Numbered from the stretch's first letter, positions 50,409 to 59,883 are shown. The stretch: 64,000 nt of DNA from Roseateles violae (GCF_030410485.1 NZ_JAUHHC010000002.1:558001-622000), one strand, 5' to 3'. Notes: a model not told the origin generated them from the sequence alone. Numbers and translations are program-made.

Positions 50409-51767
50409 ATGCCCGCCCAACGTCCCTCGCATCCGCGCCGTCCCCTGAAAGTGATCAGCATCGCGCTGGCCTCGGCCTTCGCTGCGGCGGGCAGCGGCAT
50501 CGCCCATGCGCAAAGCCTGCAGGAGGTGTACGAGGCCGCGCGGGCCTATGACGCCACCTATCTGGCTGCGCGCGCGCAGGCCGAGACGGCCCAGTACCGG
50601 CTCGGCCAAGCCGAAGCGCTGAACAAGCCCAGCGTGGGCCTGGGCGCCTCGGGCACCTTGAACCGCACCGATCTGCCCGGCAGCGTGCCGGCGCCCACCA
50701 CCTCGGACACGCTGCAGGCCGGCCTGAGCGGCCGCATGTCGGTCTACAACCGCGCCAACACGGCGACGATCGAGCAGGCCAGGCGCGGCCTGGGCGTCGC
50801 CGAGGCCGATCTGCAGTCGGCCGAGCAGGACCTGATTGTGCGCACGGCGACCGCCTATTTCGATGTGCTGGCCGCGCAGGACAATCTGACGACCTTGCGC
50901 GCCAGCAAGGCCGCGATCGGCGAGCAGCTGGCCTCGGCCAAGCGCAATTTCGAGGTCGGCACGGCGACCATCACCGACGCCCGCGAGGCGCAGGCCCGCT
51001 ACGACCTGGCGACCGCCCAGGACATCGGCGCCGAGAACGATCTGCGCGTCAAGCGCGTCGCGCTGGACCAGCTGGTCGGCCGCGTCGGCGTCGAGCCGAA
51101 GCCGCTGGCGCTGCCGGTCGTGCTGCCGGTGCCGCTGGCCAGCGAGGCCGACACCTGGGTCGCCTATGCCGAGCGCCATCCGCAGATCAACAAGGCGCGG
51201 CTGGGTCTGGAGGTCGCGCAGCTGGAGACCGAGAAGGCGCGTGCCCAGGGCGGCGTCACCGTCGACGCGACCGGCACGCTGGGCGCCCAGCGCTACCACG
51301 TCGGCAGCGGCCCGGCGCAGTCGCTGCCGGGCACGACCCAGGTCGCGACCCTGGGCCTGCAGATCAACTACCCGCTGTACACCGGCGGCCTGGTGCAGAA
51401 CCGCGTCAAGGAAACCCTGGCGCTGGAGGAAAAGGCCCGCAACGACCTCGACTTCGTGCGCCGCGGCATCACCGAGGGCACGCGCCGGATCTTCTACAGC
51501 GTGCAATCGCTGCAGGCGCAGGAGAAGGCGCTGGAAGCGGCCGAGGCCTCCAGCAAGCTGGCGCTGGAATCGACCCAGCTCGGCTACAAGGTCGGCGTGC
51601 GCGTCAATCTGGACGTGCTGAATGCGCAGACCCTGCTGTACACGACGCAGCGTGACCTGGCCAAGGTGCGCTACGACGTGCTGGTCGGCGCGCTGCGCCT
51701 GCGCCAGGCGGCCGGCATCCTCGATCCCGGCGCGATCAACACGGTCAACCAGCTGCTGGTGCGCTGA
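50409..51767 (+). CDS. tolC: TolC-family outer-membrane efflux/secretion channel
   Basis: A 452-residue protein with a signal peptide (ISIALASAFAAAGSGIAHAQ) and the long helical hairpins of TolC: SLQEVYEAARAYDATYLAA at the mature start, two internal repeats and alternating Ala/Gln-rich helices (ARAQAETAQYRLGQAEAL). Trimers form a channel through the outer membrane and periplasm for type I secretion and RND efflux. I chose the ATG at 50409 with AAGGAA upstream; an earlier TTG frame adds an acidic leader without signal character. It is a plausible partner for the upstream RND system. Confidence 0.92.
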   Translation: MPAQRPSHPRRPLKVISIALASAFAAAGSGIAHAQSLQEVYEAARAYDATYLAARAQAETAQYRLGQAEALNKPSVGLGASGTLNRTDLPGSVPAPTTSDTLQAGLSGRMSVYNRANTATIEQARRGLGVAEADLQSAEQDLIVRTATAYFDVLAAQDNLTTLRASKAAIGEQLASAKRNFEVGTATITDAREAQARYDLATAQDIGAENDLRVKRVALDQLVGRVGVEPKPLALPVVLPVPLASEADTWVAYAERHPQINKARLGLEVAQLETEKARAQGGVTVDATGTLGAQRYHVGSGPAQSLPGTTQVATLGLQINYPLYTGGLVQNRVKETLALEEKARNDLDFVRRGITEGTRRIFYSVQSLQAQEKALEAAEASSKLALESTQLGYKVGVRVNLDVLNAQTLLYTTQRDLAKVRYDVLVGALRLRQAAGILDPGAINTVNQLLVR

Positions 51768-51802
51768 AATTCCGCCGGCCGCGGCCGGCCCGTCGATCCC
51801 CG

Positions 51803-51826
51803 AACCCGCCCCTGGCGGGTTTCGCT
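51803..51826 (+). terminator. Intrinsic terminator after tolC
   Basis: AACCCGCC-CCT-GGCGGGTT is an 8-bp perfect stem followed by TCGCTTT. A GC-only hairpin CCGGCCGCGGCCGG lies just before it. Confidence 0.75.
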
Positions 51827-51873
51827 TTGAGAGGGCGCAGCGCGCCCCGATCCGCTCCAGCGAGAATTCGCGC

Positions 51874-52662
51874 ATGCTCTATCTGCTCTCGCCCGCCAAA
51901 TCGCTTGACTACGAGACGCCGGTGCCGCCCGAGGTCGCGGCGCTGGCCACCCAGCCGCAATTCACCACCCAATCCAGCGCGCTGATCAGGCTGCTGCGCA
52001 AGAAGAGCGCGGCCGAGATCGGCGAGCTGATGAGCCTGTCGCCGGCGCTGTCCGAGCTGAACGTCGCCCGCTACAAGGACTGGCGCCCCAGCTTCGAGGC
52101 GCCCGCCAGCAAGCCGGCCGTGCTGGCCTTCGACGGCGACGTCTATGGCGGGCTGGATGCGGGCAGCCTGGGCGTGGACGATCTGCAATGGGCGCAGCGC
52201 CATCTGGCCATCCTGTCGGGCCTGTACGGCGTCCTGCGGCCGCTGGACCTGGTGCGGCCCTACCGGCTCGAGATGGGCACGCGGCTGGAGAACCCGGCCG
52301 GCGCCACTCTCTACGGCTTCTGGGGCGATCGCCTGGCCAAGCATCTGAACCAGCTGGCCGCCGCCGATCCGGTGCCGGTGATCGTCAACCTGGCCTCGCA
52401 GGAATACTTCAAGGCGGCCGAGCGCAAGATCCTGCGGCCGCGGGTGATCGAATGCCAGTTCGAGGACTGGAAGAACGGTCAGTACAAGATCATCAGCTTC
52501 TTTGCCAAGCGCGCACGCGGTTTGATGGCACGCTATTGCATCGAACACCGCATCGACACGCCGGCCGGCTTGCAGCGCTTCGACAGGGAGGGCTACGCTT
52601 ACGAGCCCGCGCTGTCGACGCCCGAGCGTCTGCTGTTTCGCCGCCGTCTGCCCGATAGCTGA
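51874..52662 (+). CDS. yaaA: YaaA-family peroxide stress protein
   Basis: A 262-residue DUF328 protein. Typical segments are the N-terminal LYLLSPAKSLDYE, the central FDGDVYGGLDA and LSGLYGVLRPLD, and the helical PVIVNLASQEYFKA. YaaA in E. coli limits Fenton damage during peroxide stress and binds DNA. The start at 51874 follows CAGCGAGAATTCGCGC without a clear ribosome-binding site. It stands between the tolC terminator and the prolyl-hydroxylase-like gene (16-base gap), with which it may be co-transcribed. Confidence 0.93.
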   Translation: MLYLLSPAKSLDYETPVPPEVAALATQPQFTTQSSALIRLLRKKSAAEIGELMSLSPALSELNVARYKDWRPSFEAPASKPAVLAFDGDVYGGLDAGSLGVDDLQWAQRHLAILSGLYGVLRPLDLVRPYRLEMGTRLENPAGATLYGFWGDRLAKHLNQLAAADPVPVIVNLASQEYFKAAERKILRPRVIECQFEDWKNGQYKIISFFAKRARGLMARYCIEHRIDTPAGLQRFDREGYAYEPALSTPERLLFRRRLPDS

Positions 52663-52678
52663 AGCCCAAGGTGCCGCG

Positions 52679-53521
52679 ATGATTCAACGACAACAGATCA
52701 CCCCCGAACTGCGGCAATGGCTGCTCGAGCAGCTTGGCGCCGGCCATGGGCAGGAGCAGGTGCTGGCGGCGATGATCAGCAGCGGCTGGGACGCCGCCGT
52801 CGCCCGCCAGGCGCTGGACGAACTGCTGCGGCCCGATGCGCAACCGGTGGAAGACCCGGTCGCCAGCCGCCTGCCGGGGCCGGACCTGAGCGGTGGCCAG
52901 CCGCTGCTGCAGGCCGGCGACCGCGAGGTCAAGGTGCTGCTGAGCCTGCAGCACCCGCGCGTCGTCGTCTTCGGCGGACTGCTCAGCGACGAGGAGTGCG
53001 AGGCGATGATGGCCCTGTCCGCCAAGCGCCTGGCGCGCTCGGAAACGGTGGCCACGCATGCCGACGGCAGCGAGATCAATGCCGCGCGCACCAGCGACGG
53101 CATGTTCTTCGAGCGCGGCGAGACCGAGCTGATCCGCAAGGTCGAGGCGCGTATCGCCAAGCTGCTGGACTGGCCGGTCGAGAACGGCGAGGGCCTGCAG
53201 GTGCTGCGCTACCGGCCTGGCGCCGAATACCTGCCGCATTACGATTACTTCGACCCCAATCACGCGAGCTCGGCGGCCATTCTCAAGCGCGGCGGCCAGC
53301 GCGTGGCGACGCTGGTGATGTACCTGAACACGCCGACCGCGGGCGGCGCGACGGTCTTTCCGGACATCCGGCTGGACGTGATGCCCGTCAAGGGCAATGC
53401 GGTCTTCTTCAGCTACGACCGGCCGCAGCCGATGACCCTGACCCTGCACGGCGGCGCGCCGGTGCGCGAGGGCGAGAAATGGGTCGCAACCAAATGGCTG
53501 CGCGAGGGCGTCTTCGTCTGA
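52679..53521 (+). CDS. 2-oxoglutarate/Fe(II) oxygenase, prolyl 4-hydroxylase-like
   Basis: A 280-residue protein. Residues 1-60 are an N-terminal helical region (WLLEQLGAGHGQEQVLAAMI). The C-terminal double-stranded beta-helix oxygenase has Fe(II) ligands His187 and Asp189 (YLPHYDYFDPN) and distal His257 (LTLHGGAPV), with the 2-oxoglutarate-binding Lys in WVATKWLREG. This matches bacterial P4H-like enzymes, which hydroxylate proline in proteins such as EF-Tu. The substrate here is not known. It may share a transcript with yaaA. Confidence 0.92.
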   Translation: MIQRQQITPELRQWLLEQLGAGHGQEQVLAAMISSGWDAAVARQALDELLRPDAQPVEDPVASRLPGPDLSGGQPLLQAGDREVKVLLSLQHPRVVVFGGLLSDEECEAMMALSAKRLARSETVATHADGSEINAARTSDGMFFERGETELIRKVEARIAKLLDWPVENGEGLQVLRYRPGAEYLPHYDYFDPNHASSAAILKRGGQRVATLVMYLNTPTAGGATVFPDIRLDVMPVKGNAVFFSYDRPQPMTLTLHGGAPVREGEKWVATKWLREGVFV

Positions 53522-53564
53522 AGCGGCCCTAGAATCCGCCGGCATCGAAGCTCGGAACCCTCAG

Positions 53565-53831
53565 ATGAACAGAAAAGCCATCCTCGCCCTGGCCGCCTCG
53601 CTGCTGCTGGCCGGCTCTGCCTTCGCCAAGGCGCCCACGCCGTCGGCCAGCGCCAGCGCCGCCGCGCCGCATGCGGCCACGGCCAAGAAGCACGCCGGCA
53701 AGAAGAGCAGCGGTACAACGGCGAAGAAGAGCAAGAAGACCGCCGGCAAGAAGCCCAGCGCCAAGCCGGCCGCCAAGAGCAGCAAGGCCAAGAGCCCCAA
53801 GGCCAGGCACGCGGCGCCCAAGCCGCACTGA
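53565..53831 (+). CDS. Lys/Ala/Ser-rich small exported protein
   Basis: An 88-residue protein with a signal peptide (ILALAASLLLAGSAFA) and a mature part composed almost only of Lys, Ala, Ser, Pro, Gly and His in short repeats (KKHAGKKSSGTTAKKSKK, SAKPAAKSSKAK). It looks like a histone H1-type tail but is exported, so it is probably a periplasmic polycationic or cell-surface peptide. No domain is recognised. It follows the oxygenase by 43 bases and ends at a bidirectional terminator. Confidence 0.7.
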   Translation: MNRKAILALAASLLLAGSAFAKAPTPSASASAAAPHAATAKKHAGKKSSGTTAKKSKKTAGKKPSAKPAAKSSKAKSPKARHAAPKPH

Positions 53832-53883
53832 GCGACGGCCGGCGCAGCTGACCGGCCAAAGCGGCAAGCAAAGGCCAAAAGGA

Positions 53884-53907
53884 AAAAGGCACCCGGGGGT
53901 GCCTTTT
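53884..53907. terminator. Bidirectional intrinsic terminator
   Basis: AAAAGGCACC-CGGG-GGTGCCTTTT is a 10-bp perfect stem with A residues on one side and T on the other, so it can end both the Lys-rich gene (plus) and efp (minus). Confidence 0.9.
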
Positions 53908-53935
53908 GTGCGCTTGCTCGAGTCGAGCCCGTCGA

Positions 53936-54490
53936 TCAGACGCGCTTGCGGTACTCGTGCGTGCGGGTGTCGATTTCGATCTTGTCGCCCTGGGCAACAA
54001 AGATCGGCACCGGGATCTCGAAACCGGTCGAGATCTTGGCCGGCTTCAGCACCTTGCCCGAGGTGTCGCCCTTGACGGCCGGCTCGGTCCAGGTCACTTC
54101 GCGCACCAGCGAGGTCGGCAGTTCGACCGAGATGGCCTTGCCTTCGTAGAACACCACTTCCACCGGCATCGCGTCTTCCAGGTAGGAGATCGCGTCGCCC
54201 ATGTTCTCGGCCTCGACCTCGAACTGGTTGTACTCCGCGTCCATGAAGGCGTACATCGGGTCGGCGAAGTAGGAGTAGGTGCACTCCTTCTTCTCCAGGA
54301 TGATCTGGTCCATCTTGTCGTCGGCCTTGAAGACGACTTCGGTGCCGGAGTTGTTCAGCAGGCTCTTCAGCTTCATGCGCACGGTCGCTGCATTGCGGCC
54401 ACCGCGGCTGTATTCGGTCTTCAGCACGACCATGGGGTCCTTGCCGTGCATGATCACATTGCCGGCGCGAATTTCTTGAGCGATCTTCAT
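53936..54490 (-). CDS. efp: Elongation factor P, Arg32 type
   Basis: A 184-residue translation factor that relieves ribosome stalling at polyproline. The three beta-barrel domains are complete. In the tip loop (TEYSRGGRN) the residue at position 32 is Arg, not Lys, which is the form rhamnosylated by EarP. The earP gene is directly upstream on the same strand, supporting this. The start at 54490 gives [12 protein letters not shown]; an in-frame ATG at 54562 lies too far upstream. A TAAAAT -10-like element (54625-54630) is between earP and efp. Confidence 0.96.
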   Translation of the reverse strand: MKIAQEIRAGNVIMHGKDPMVVLKTEYSRGGRNAATVRMKLKSLLNNSGTEVVFKADDKMDQIILEKKECTYSYFADPMYAFMDAEYNQFEVEAENMGDAISYLEDAMPVEVVFYEGKAISVELPTSLVREVTWTEPAVKGDTSGKVLKPAKISTGFEIPVPIFVAQGDKIEIDTRTHEYRKRV

Positions 54491-54627
54491 ATGGATTCCG
54501 AGTTTGAACGGGGAGGTTTCGGCGAAGGGTTTGGGGCCGTCTCCGGCATTTCCGGCTGACATTTGCGGCCCGGCGCGCGCCCCGAATCCTTAAAACGGTC
54601 CCCTGTGGCGCGGCAAAGCCCAATATT

Positions 54628-55707
54628 TTAGCCTGAAACGCCGAAGCGCGACAGCAATTGGCTGGCCAAGTCGGGCTGGGCCGCCAAATGCGCACGCCAA
54701 AGCAGGGCCTGTGCGCGGCTTTCGGCCATCTCCGGCAGCGCCGCCGGCCAGTCGGCCAGGCCGTTCCAGCCGCGCCAGAGCGCGCGGGTCGCCGCCGCCA
54801 GCGCCGGCCCGGCAGCGGCCAGAAACAGATCCAGAAAGGCCCCCAGCTTCGGCGCGTGGGCGCCGTCCTCCTGCGGATAAATCTGCCAGACAAAGGGCTG
54901 GCCGGCCCATTGCGCGCGCACGAAGGAATCCTCGCCGCGGACGAAATTCAGATCGCTGGCCCAGAGCAGCCGGTCGTAATCGGGCTGGCTCAGATAGGGC
55001 AGGGCCTGCCAGCGCAAATGAGGCCGCGGCGCCTGCAGCGCCAGCTGCTGCTGCGCGCTGCCCGGGCAGACCAGCAACAGGGTGGGCTGGGCCGGATCGG
55101 CGGCCAGCAGGTCCAGCAGTGCCGGCAGTTGCGGATTCGCATAGGCAAACAGGCTGACCACGCGCTCGCCGCGCTGGCGCGCCAGCCCGCGCGCAGCCAG
55201 CCAGGCCGCACCGTCGAAGCGCTCGCGCTCGGCCAGCAGGCCCGGCTCGCGCAGCAGGCCGCCGGTGCGGGCGCTGAAGCCGGGGTAGAAGAAATGCTTG
55301 TCCAGGCCGCGGCCCGGGCCGCTGTACTGCGGCGAGGCCAGGCCGTGGCTGCGCTCGACATAGGGCTCGGCGCTCAGGTATTCCAGATTCAGCCAGTGCG
55401 GCGCCGGCAGGCCCTGCGAGCCGCGTTCCGCCATGCGCGCGACAAAGGCGGCCGGCAATTCGCAGCCGAAGGTCTCGATGACGATGTCGCCGACCTGCAC
55501 GCCGGGCTCGCTGGCCGCCTCCCAGCGCAGCACCTCGACCCCGTCCGGCGCGCCGCCGGGCGCCATCCAGGCCAGCGCCGAGGCGTCGTCGATCCACAGC
55601 CGCACCCGCTGGCCGCGGCCGGCCAGGTCGGCGGCCAGTCGCCAGGCCACGCCGACGTCGCCGAAGTTGTCGATCACGCGGCAGAACAGATCCCATTGCA
55701 AACGCAT
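54628..55707 (-). CDS. earP: EF-P arginine rhamnosyltransferase
   Basis: A 359-residue inverting glycosyltransferase of the GT-B fold (GT104) that transfers rhamnose from dTDP-rhamnose to Arg32 of EF-P. The N-terminal [19 protein letters not shown] is characteristic, with the catalytic Asp in [22 protein letters not shown] and [15 protein letters not shown] follow, the last with the donor-binding Arg and Glu residues. It is adjacent to efp on the same strand. The start at 55707 is only 32 bases from the divergent uvrC start, so their control regions overlap. Confidence 0.95.
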   Translation of the reverse strand: MRLQWDLFCRVIDNFGDVGVAWRLAADLAGRGQRVRLWIDDASALAWMAPGGAPDGVEVLRWEAASEPGVQVGDIVIETFGCELPAAFVARMAERGSQGLPAPHWLNLEYLSAEPYVERSHGLASPQYSGPGRGLDKHFFYPGFSARTGGLLREPGLLAERERFDGAAWLAARGLARQRGERVVSLFAYANPQLPALLDLLAADPAQPTLLLVCPGSAQQQLALQAPRPHLRWQALPYLSQPDYDRLLWASDLNFVRGEDSFVRAQWAGQPFVWQIYPQEDGAHAPKLGAFLDLFLAAAGPALAAATRALWRGWNGLADWPAALPEMAESRAQALLWRAHLAAQPDLASQLLSRFGVSG

Positions 55708-55739
55708 GGGGCGATTATCTGGCGGCACAATCGCGGCCC

Positions 55740-57695
55740 ATGTCGAGCAATGAAACGCATATCGAACCCGCGGAGGCGGCGCAGCAGGTCTCGGCCACCG
55801 CGGCGCGGGATCGCCTGCTCGCCGAGGTGCTGGCGCTGCCCAGCCTGCCCGGCGTCTACCGCTATTTCGATGCGCAGGACCAGGTGCTCTATGTCGGCAA
55901 GGCGAAGAACCTCAAGAAGCGCGTCTGCAGCTATTTCCAGAAGGACCATGGCGGCACGCGCATCGGCCTGATGGTCGCGGCGATCGCGCGGCTGGAGACC
56001 ACCGTCGTGCGCACCGAGGCCGAGGCGCTGCTGCTCGAGAACAACCTGATCAAGGCCTTGAACCCTAAGTTCAACATCCTGTTCCGCGACGACAAGAGCT
56101 ATCCCTATCTGAAGCTCAGCGCCCATGCCTATCCGCGCGTCAGCTACTACCGCGGCGCGGTTGAGCGCCGGCACCGCTATTTCGGCCCGTTCCCGAATGC
56201 CTGGGCGGTCAAGGAATCGATCCAGCTGATCCAGAAGGTGTTTCGCCTGCGCAGCTGCGAGGACACCGTCTTCAACCACCGCAGCCGGCCCTGCCTGCTG
56301 TACCAGATCCGCCGCTGCTCCGGCCCCTGCGTGCCCGAGGGGCAGGGGCCCGACTATGCGCGCGACGTGCGCAATGCCGAGCGCTTCCTGCTGGGCGAGA
56401 CGCAGGAGGTGATGGACGGCCTGCAGGCGCAGATGATGGCCTATGCCGATGCCTTGCAGTTCGAGCGGGCGGCCGAGGTGCGCAACCAGATCGGCGCGCT
56501 GACGCGCGTGCTGCAGCAGCAGGCGGTGGACGAGAACAGCGCCACCGGCCGCGACCGCGACGTCGACATCCTGGCCGTCAAGGTGCAGGGCGGGCGCGCC
56601 TGCGTCAATCTGGCCATGGTGCGCGGCGGCCGGCACCTGGGCGATCGGGCCTACTTCCCCAAGCATGTCGAGGAGGCGACCGCGGTCGCGCTCGACGATG
56701 CGGAGGAGGGCGAGGCGCTCGCCGACCGTGCCAGCCCGGAGCGCCAGGTGCTGGAGGCCTTCATGGCCCAGCATTACCTGGAGGCCCAGGTGCCCGGGCT
56801 CATCGTCGTCAGCGAGGACGTTGACGAGGGCCTGGCCGAGGCGCTGGGCCAGCAGGCCGGCCACAAGGTGACGACGCAGGCGCAGCCGCGCGGCCAGCGC
56901 CGCATCTGGCTGGAGATGTGCTGCAAGGGGGCCGAGCTGGCGCTGGCGCGGCTGCTGTCCGAGCAGGGCTCGCAGCAGGCGCGCACGCGGGCGCTGCTGG
57001 ACGCGCTGGAGCTTGGCGTCGAGGAGATCGACCAGTTCCGCATCGAATGCTTCGACATCAGCCACACGGCCGGCGAGGCGACGATGGCCTCCTGCGTCGT
57101 GTTCGAGAACCACCAGATGCAGAGCAGCCAGTACCGGCGCTACAACATCGAGGGCATCACCGGCGGGGACGACTACGCGGCGATGCGCCAGGTGCTGACC
57201 CGGCGCTACAGCAAGCTGGCCGAGGCGGCGCAACTGGGTACCGGGCGCCTGCCCGACATCGTGCTGGTCGACGGCGGCCGCGGTCAGGTGGCGATGGCGC
57301 GCGAGGTCTTCGAGGAGCTGGGGCTGGATCTGTCGCTGATCATCGGCGTCGAGAAGGGCGAGGGCCGCAAGGTCGGCCTCGAGGAGCTTGTGTTTGCCGA
57401 TGGCCGCCCCAAGGTGTGGCTGGGCCGCGATTCGGCCGCGCTGATGCTGGTCGCGCAGATCCGCGACGAGGCGCACCGCTTCGCGATCACCGGCATGCGG
57501 GCCAAGCGCGCCTCGGTGCGCACCGGCGGCTCGCGGCTAGAGGATGTGGCCGGCATCGGGCCTAAGAAGCGCGCTCAGCTGCTGCAGCGTTTCGGCGGCG
57601 TGCGTGGCGTGGCGGCTGCCAGCGTCGACGAGATCGCGAGCGTGAAGGGGATTTCACGCGAGCTGGCCGAGGAAATCTACCGCGTGCTGCACTAA
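55740..57695 (+). CDS. uvrC: UvrABC excinuclease subunit C
   Basis: A 651-residue nuclease that makes both incisions in nucleotide excision repair. An N-terminal GIY-YIG domain ([22 protein letters not shown]), a UVR motif that binds UvrB ([17 protein letters not shown]), the RNase H-like C-nuclease domain ([19 protein letters not shown]) and a tandem helix-hairpin-helix at the end ([28 protein letters not shown]). All are complete. The last 41 bases of the gene are part of a degenerate 48-base tandem repeat that runs into the next gene. Confidence 0.97.
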   Translation: MSSNETHIEPAEAAQQVSATAARDRLLAEVLALPSLPGVYRYFDAQDQVLYVGKAKNLKKRVCSYFQKDHGGTRIGLMVAAIARLETTVVRTEAEALLLENNLIKALNPKFNILFRDDKSYPYLKLSAHAYPRVSYYRGAVERRHRYFGPFPNAWAVKESIQLIQKVFRLRSCEDTVFNHRSRPCLLYQIRRCSGPCVPEGQGPDYARDVRNAERFLLGETQEVMDGLQAQMMAYADALQFERAAEVRNQIGALTRVLQQQAVDENSATGRDRDVDILAVKVQGGRACVNLAMVRGGRHLGDRAYFPKHVEEATAVALDDAEEGEALADRASPERQVLEAFMAQHYLEAQVPGLIVVSEDVDEGLAEALGQQAGHKVTTQAQPRGQRRIWLEMCCKGAELALARLLSEQGSQQARTRALLDALELGVEEIDQFRIECFDISHTAGEATMASCVVFENHQMQSSQYRRYNIEGITGGDDYAAMRQVLTRRYSKLAEAAQLGTGRLPDIVLVDGGRGQVAMAREVFEELGLDLSLIIGVEKGEGRKVGLEELVFADGRPKVWLGRDSAALMLVAQIRDEAHRFAITGMRAKRASVRTGGSRLEDVAGIGPKKRAQLLQRFGGVRGVAAASVDEIASVKGISRELAEEIYRVLH

Positions 57696-57799
57696 GGTGA
57701 GACACGAGAGCGGGCTGCGAAAATCTACCGCCTGCAGCACCGGGTTGCGGAGCAGGAAATTGGCAAAGGAAATCTATCGTGTCGTGCATTGATTGCTGG
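57655..57799 (+). repeat. Decayed 48-bp tandem duplication of the uvrC tail
   Basis: Three related units start near 57655, 57703 and 57751 (AAATCTAC/T words at 57673, 57721 and 57770, spacing 48 and 49). Unit 1 is the true gene end (EEIYRVLH then stop). Unit 2 reads KIYRLQH with no stop at that place. Unit 3 again reads KEIYRVVH and stop (57790-57792). Divergence is much greater than in the acs array. Unit 3 supplies the AAAGGA ribosome-binding site and GTG start of the following lipoprotein gene. Confidence 0.8.
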
Positions 57800-58330
57800 C
57801 GTCGGCGCTACAAGGGCGTCTCGCTGAGCCTGGGGCTGCTGGCGCTGCTGGCCGGCTGCTCGAACGGCCCGGCCTCCCGGCCGGCCCCGCCGGCGCCGGT
57901 CGAACCGACGCGGGTCGAGTCCTCGCCGTCCGGCGGCGAGTCGCGCCGCGCACCGCAGCAGACGGCGCCGGCATCGTCGCGGCCGCAGCTGGCCGCTCCG
58001 CAGCCGGTGCGCACGCATGATGAGCTGCGCCGGCAGGCGGCGCTGCGCCTGGTCGCGGCCAATCCGGACGGCACTTATATGAGCGATCCGCCGCCGGTGC
58101 TGCTGGCGATCCCGGTGCTCGAGATCGAGCTGCGCAGTGACGGCAGCGTGCGCGACATCCATGTGCTGCGCAAGCCCGGCCAGGCGCAGGACACGGTGCA
58201 GCTGGCGATCGACGCGGTGCACCGCGCCGCGCCCTTCGGCGACATCAGCCGCATGCCCAAGCCCTGGAAGTTCAGCGAGGTCTTCCTGTTCGATGACGAG
58301 CGCCGCTTCAAGCCGCGCACGCTCGATTGA
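57779..58330 (+). CDS. Lipoprotein with TonB-C-like domain
   Basis: A 183-residue protein starting at GTG 57779 (AAAGGA 7 bases before). A signal sequence with lipobox LLAGC (Cys about residue 27) predicts attachment to the outer or inner membrane. A Pro/Ala/Ser-rich linker (about 28-75) follows. The C-terminal domain (about 85-180; VLEIELRSDGSVRDIHVLRKPGQ, of which SDGSVRDIHVLRK is the core) resembles the TonB C-terminal fold. The function is unknown. It lies between uvrC and pgsA, and its start sits inside the duplicated uvrC tail. Confidence 0.75.
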   Translation: MSCIDCWRRRYKGVSLSLGLLALLAGCSNGPASRPAPPAPVEPTRVESSPSGGESRRAPQQTAPASSRPQLAAPQPVRTHDELRRQAALRLVAANPDGTYMSDPPPVLLAIPVLEIELRSDGSVRDIHVLRKPGQAQDTVQLAIDAVHRAAPFGDISRMPKPWKFSEVFLFDDERRFKPRTLD

Positions 58331-58453
58331 GGCCCGCGGCCAGGGCATATTCCGACCCTCGCTGCAACCTTTAAGAGACAACTCGCCGCTATTCGCAGCG
58401 CCGTCGGCCGCCCGCCACCGGGCGATGCCCCGTTGTTGGGCACAATGCCGGCC

Positions 58454-59020
58454 ATGTTCTTCACGCTGCCAACATTGCTGACCTGGGCCCGCATCGTGGC
58501 CATTCCGCTGATCGTCGGCGTCTATTACCTCGACATCACGGCGGCGCACCAGAACCTGTTCGCGACCGTGCTCTTCGTGCTGGTCGCGCTGACCGACTGG
58601 CTCGATGGCTATCTGGCCCGCAAGCTGAACCAGACCTCGGCCTTCGGCGCCTTCCTCGATCCGGTGGCAGACAAGATCCTGGTCTGCGCGGCCCTGCTGG
58701 TGCTGCTGGAACTGCAGCGCGTCAATGCGCTGGTCGCCCTGGTCATCGTCGGGCGCGAGATCACGATCTCGGCCCTGCGCGAATGGATGGCCCAGATCGG
58801 CGCCTCCCGCAGCGTCGCCGTGCACATGGTCGGCAAGCTGAAGACCACGGTGCAGATGGTGGCGATCCCCTTTCTGCTCTATGACGGCCTGCTGTTCGGC
58901 CTGATCTCTACGCGCTTGTGGGGCACCTGGCTGATCTATGCGGCCGTCGTGCTGACGATCTGGTCGATGGTCTACTACCTGCAAAAAGCGCTGCCCGAGA
59001 TTCGCGCCAAGGCCAAGTGA
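58454..59020 (+). CDS. pgsA: CDP-diacylglycerol--glycerol-3-phosphate 3-phosphatidyltransferase
   Basis: A 188-residue membrane enzyme that makes phosphatidylglycerol phosphate. The CDP-alcohol phosphotransferase motif (DWLDGYLARK, then FGAFLDPVADK with its four Asp) is complete, with six membrane segments. The start is uncertain: ATG at 58454 (MFFTLPTLLTWARI) fits the family best, while ATG at 58445 and 58433 are also in frame; none has a clear ribosome-binding site. The stop overlaps the EamA gene start as TGATG. PG is also the substrate of Lgt encoded at 14.1 kb. Confidence 0.93.
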   Translation: MFFTLPTLLTWARIVAIPLIVGVYYLDITAAHQNLFATVLFVLVALTDWLDGYLARKLNQTSAFGAFLDPVADKILVCAALLVLLELQRVNALVALVIVGREITISALREWMAQIGASRSVAVHMVGKLKTTVQMVAIPFLLYDGLLFGLISTRLWGTWLIYAAVVLTIWSMVYYLQKALPEIRAKAK

Positions 59021-59883
59021 TGCCCGCGCGCTGGGTCGCGGCGATGCCGGCGCTGTTCGTCGCGATCTGGTGCACCGGCTTTGTCGTCGCGCGGCTGGGC
59101 ATGCCGCATGCGCCGCCGATCACCTTCCTCGCGATCCGTTTCGCGCTGTCCAGCGCCTGCTTCGGCCTGTGGGTGCTGGGCTCGGGCGCGGCCTGGCCGG
59201 ACACGCCGCGCCAATGGGCGCATCTGATCGTGCTGGGCCTGCTGACCCACGCGCTGTACCTGATCTGCGGCTGGGCCGCCGTCAAGCAGGGCATGGGTGC
59301 TGGCACGATGGCCCTGATCGCCGGCCTGCAGCCGCTGCTGACCGCCGTCTGGCTGCACGGCCGCGGCGCCGAGCGCCTGCGCGGCCTGCAATGGCTGGGC
59401 TTGCTGCTGGGCCTGGCCGGCCTGCTGCTGGTCGTCGGCCGCAAGCTGGGGCAGGGCGAACTCGGCGCGCTGAATCTGAGCCTGGGCATCGCCGCGCTGC
59501 TGGCGATCAGCATCGGCTCGCTGCACCAGAAGCGCTTCGTCGGGCCGTGCGATGCGCGCACGGCGATGCTGATCCAACTGCTGGCCGCGACCGCGCTCAG
59601 CGCGGCCCTGGCGCCGCTGGAACAGGAGCCGCTGGACTGGGGCCCGGAGCTGGCCATCGCGCTGGCCTGGTCGGTGCTCGCGCTGACGCTGGGCGGCAGC
59701 TCGCTGCTCTATCTGCTGCTGCAGCAGGGCGCGGCCACCCGCGTCGCCAGCCTGATGTACCTGACCCCGCCCTGTGCCGCGCTGCTGGCTTGGGCGCTGT
59801 TCGACGAGGGCGTCGGCGCCCAGGTCTGGCTGGGCATGGGCCTCAGCGCGCTGGGTGTTTTCTGGGTGCTGCGCAAGCCCTGA
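59020..59883 (+). CDS. EamA-family (DMT) transporter
   Basis: A 287-residue inner-membrane protein with ten predicted helices in two EamA repeats: ALFVAIWCTGFVVARLGM and FALSSACFGLWVLG in the first, LAWSVLALTLGGSSLLYLLL and ASLMYLTPPCAALLAWALF in the second. Family members export amino acids or other small metabolites, and the substrate is unknown here. The start overlaps pgsA, so the two are translationally coupled. Confidence 0.88.
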   Translation: MPARWVAAMPALFVAIWCTGFVVARLGMPHAPPITFLAIRFALSSACFGLWVLGSGAAWPDTPRQWAHLIVLGLLTHALYLICGWAAVKQGMGAGTMALIAGLQPLLTAVWLHGRGAERLRGLQWLGLLLGLAGLLLVVGRKLGQGELGALNLSLGIAALLAISIGSLHQKRFVGPCDARTAMLIQLLAATALSAALAPLEQEPLDWGPELAIALAWSVLALTLGGSSLLYLLLQQGAATRVASLMYLTPPCAALLAWALFDEGVGAQVWLGMGLSALGVFWVLRKP

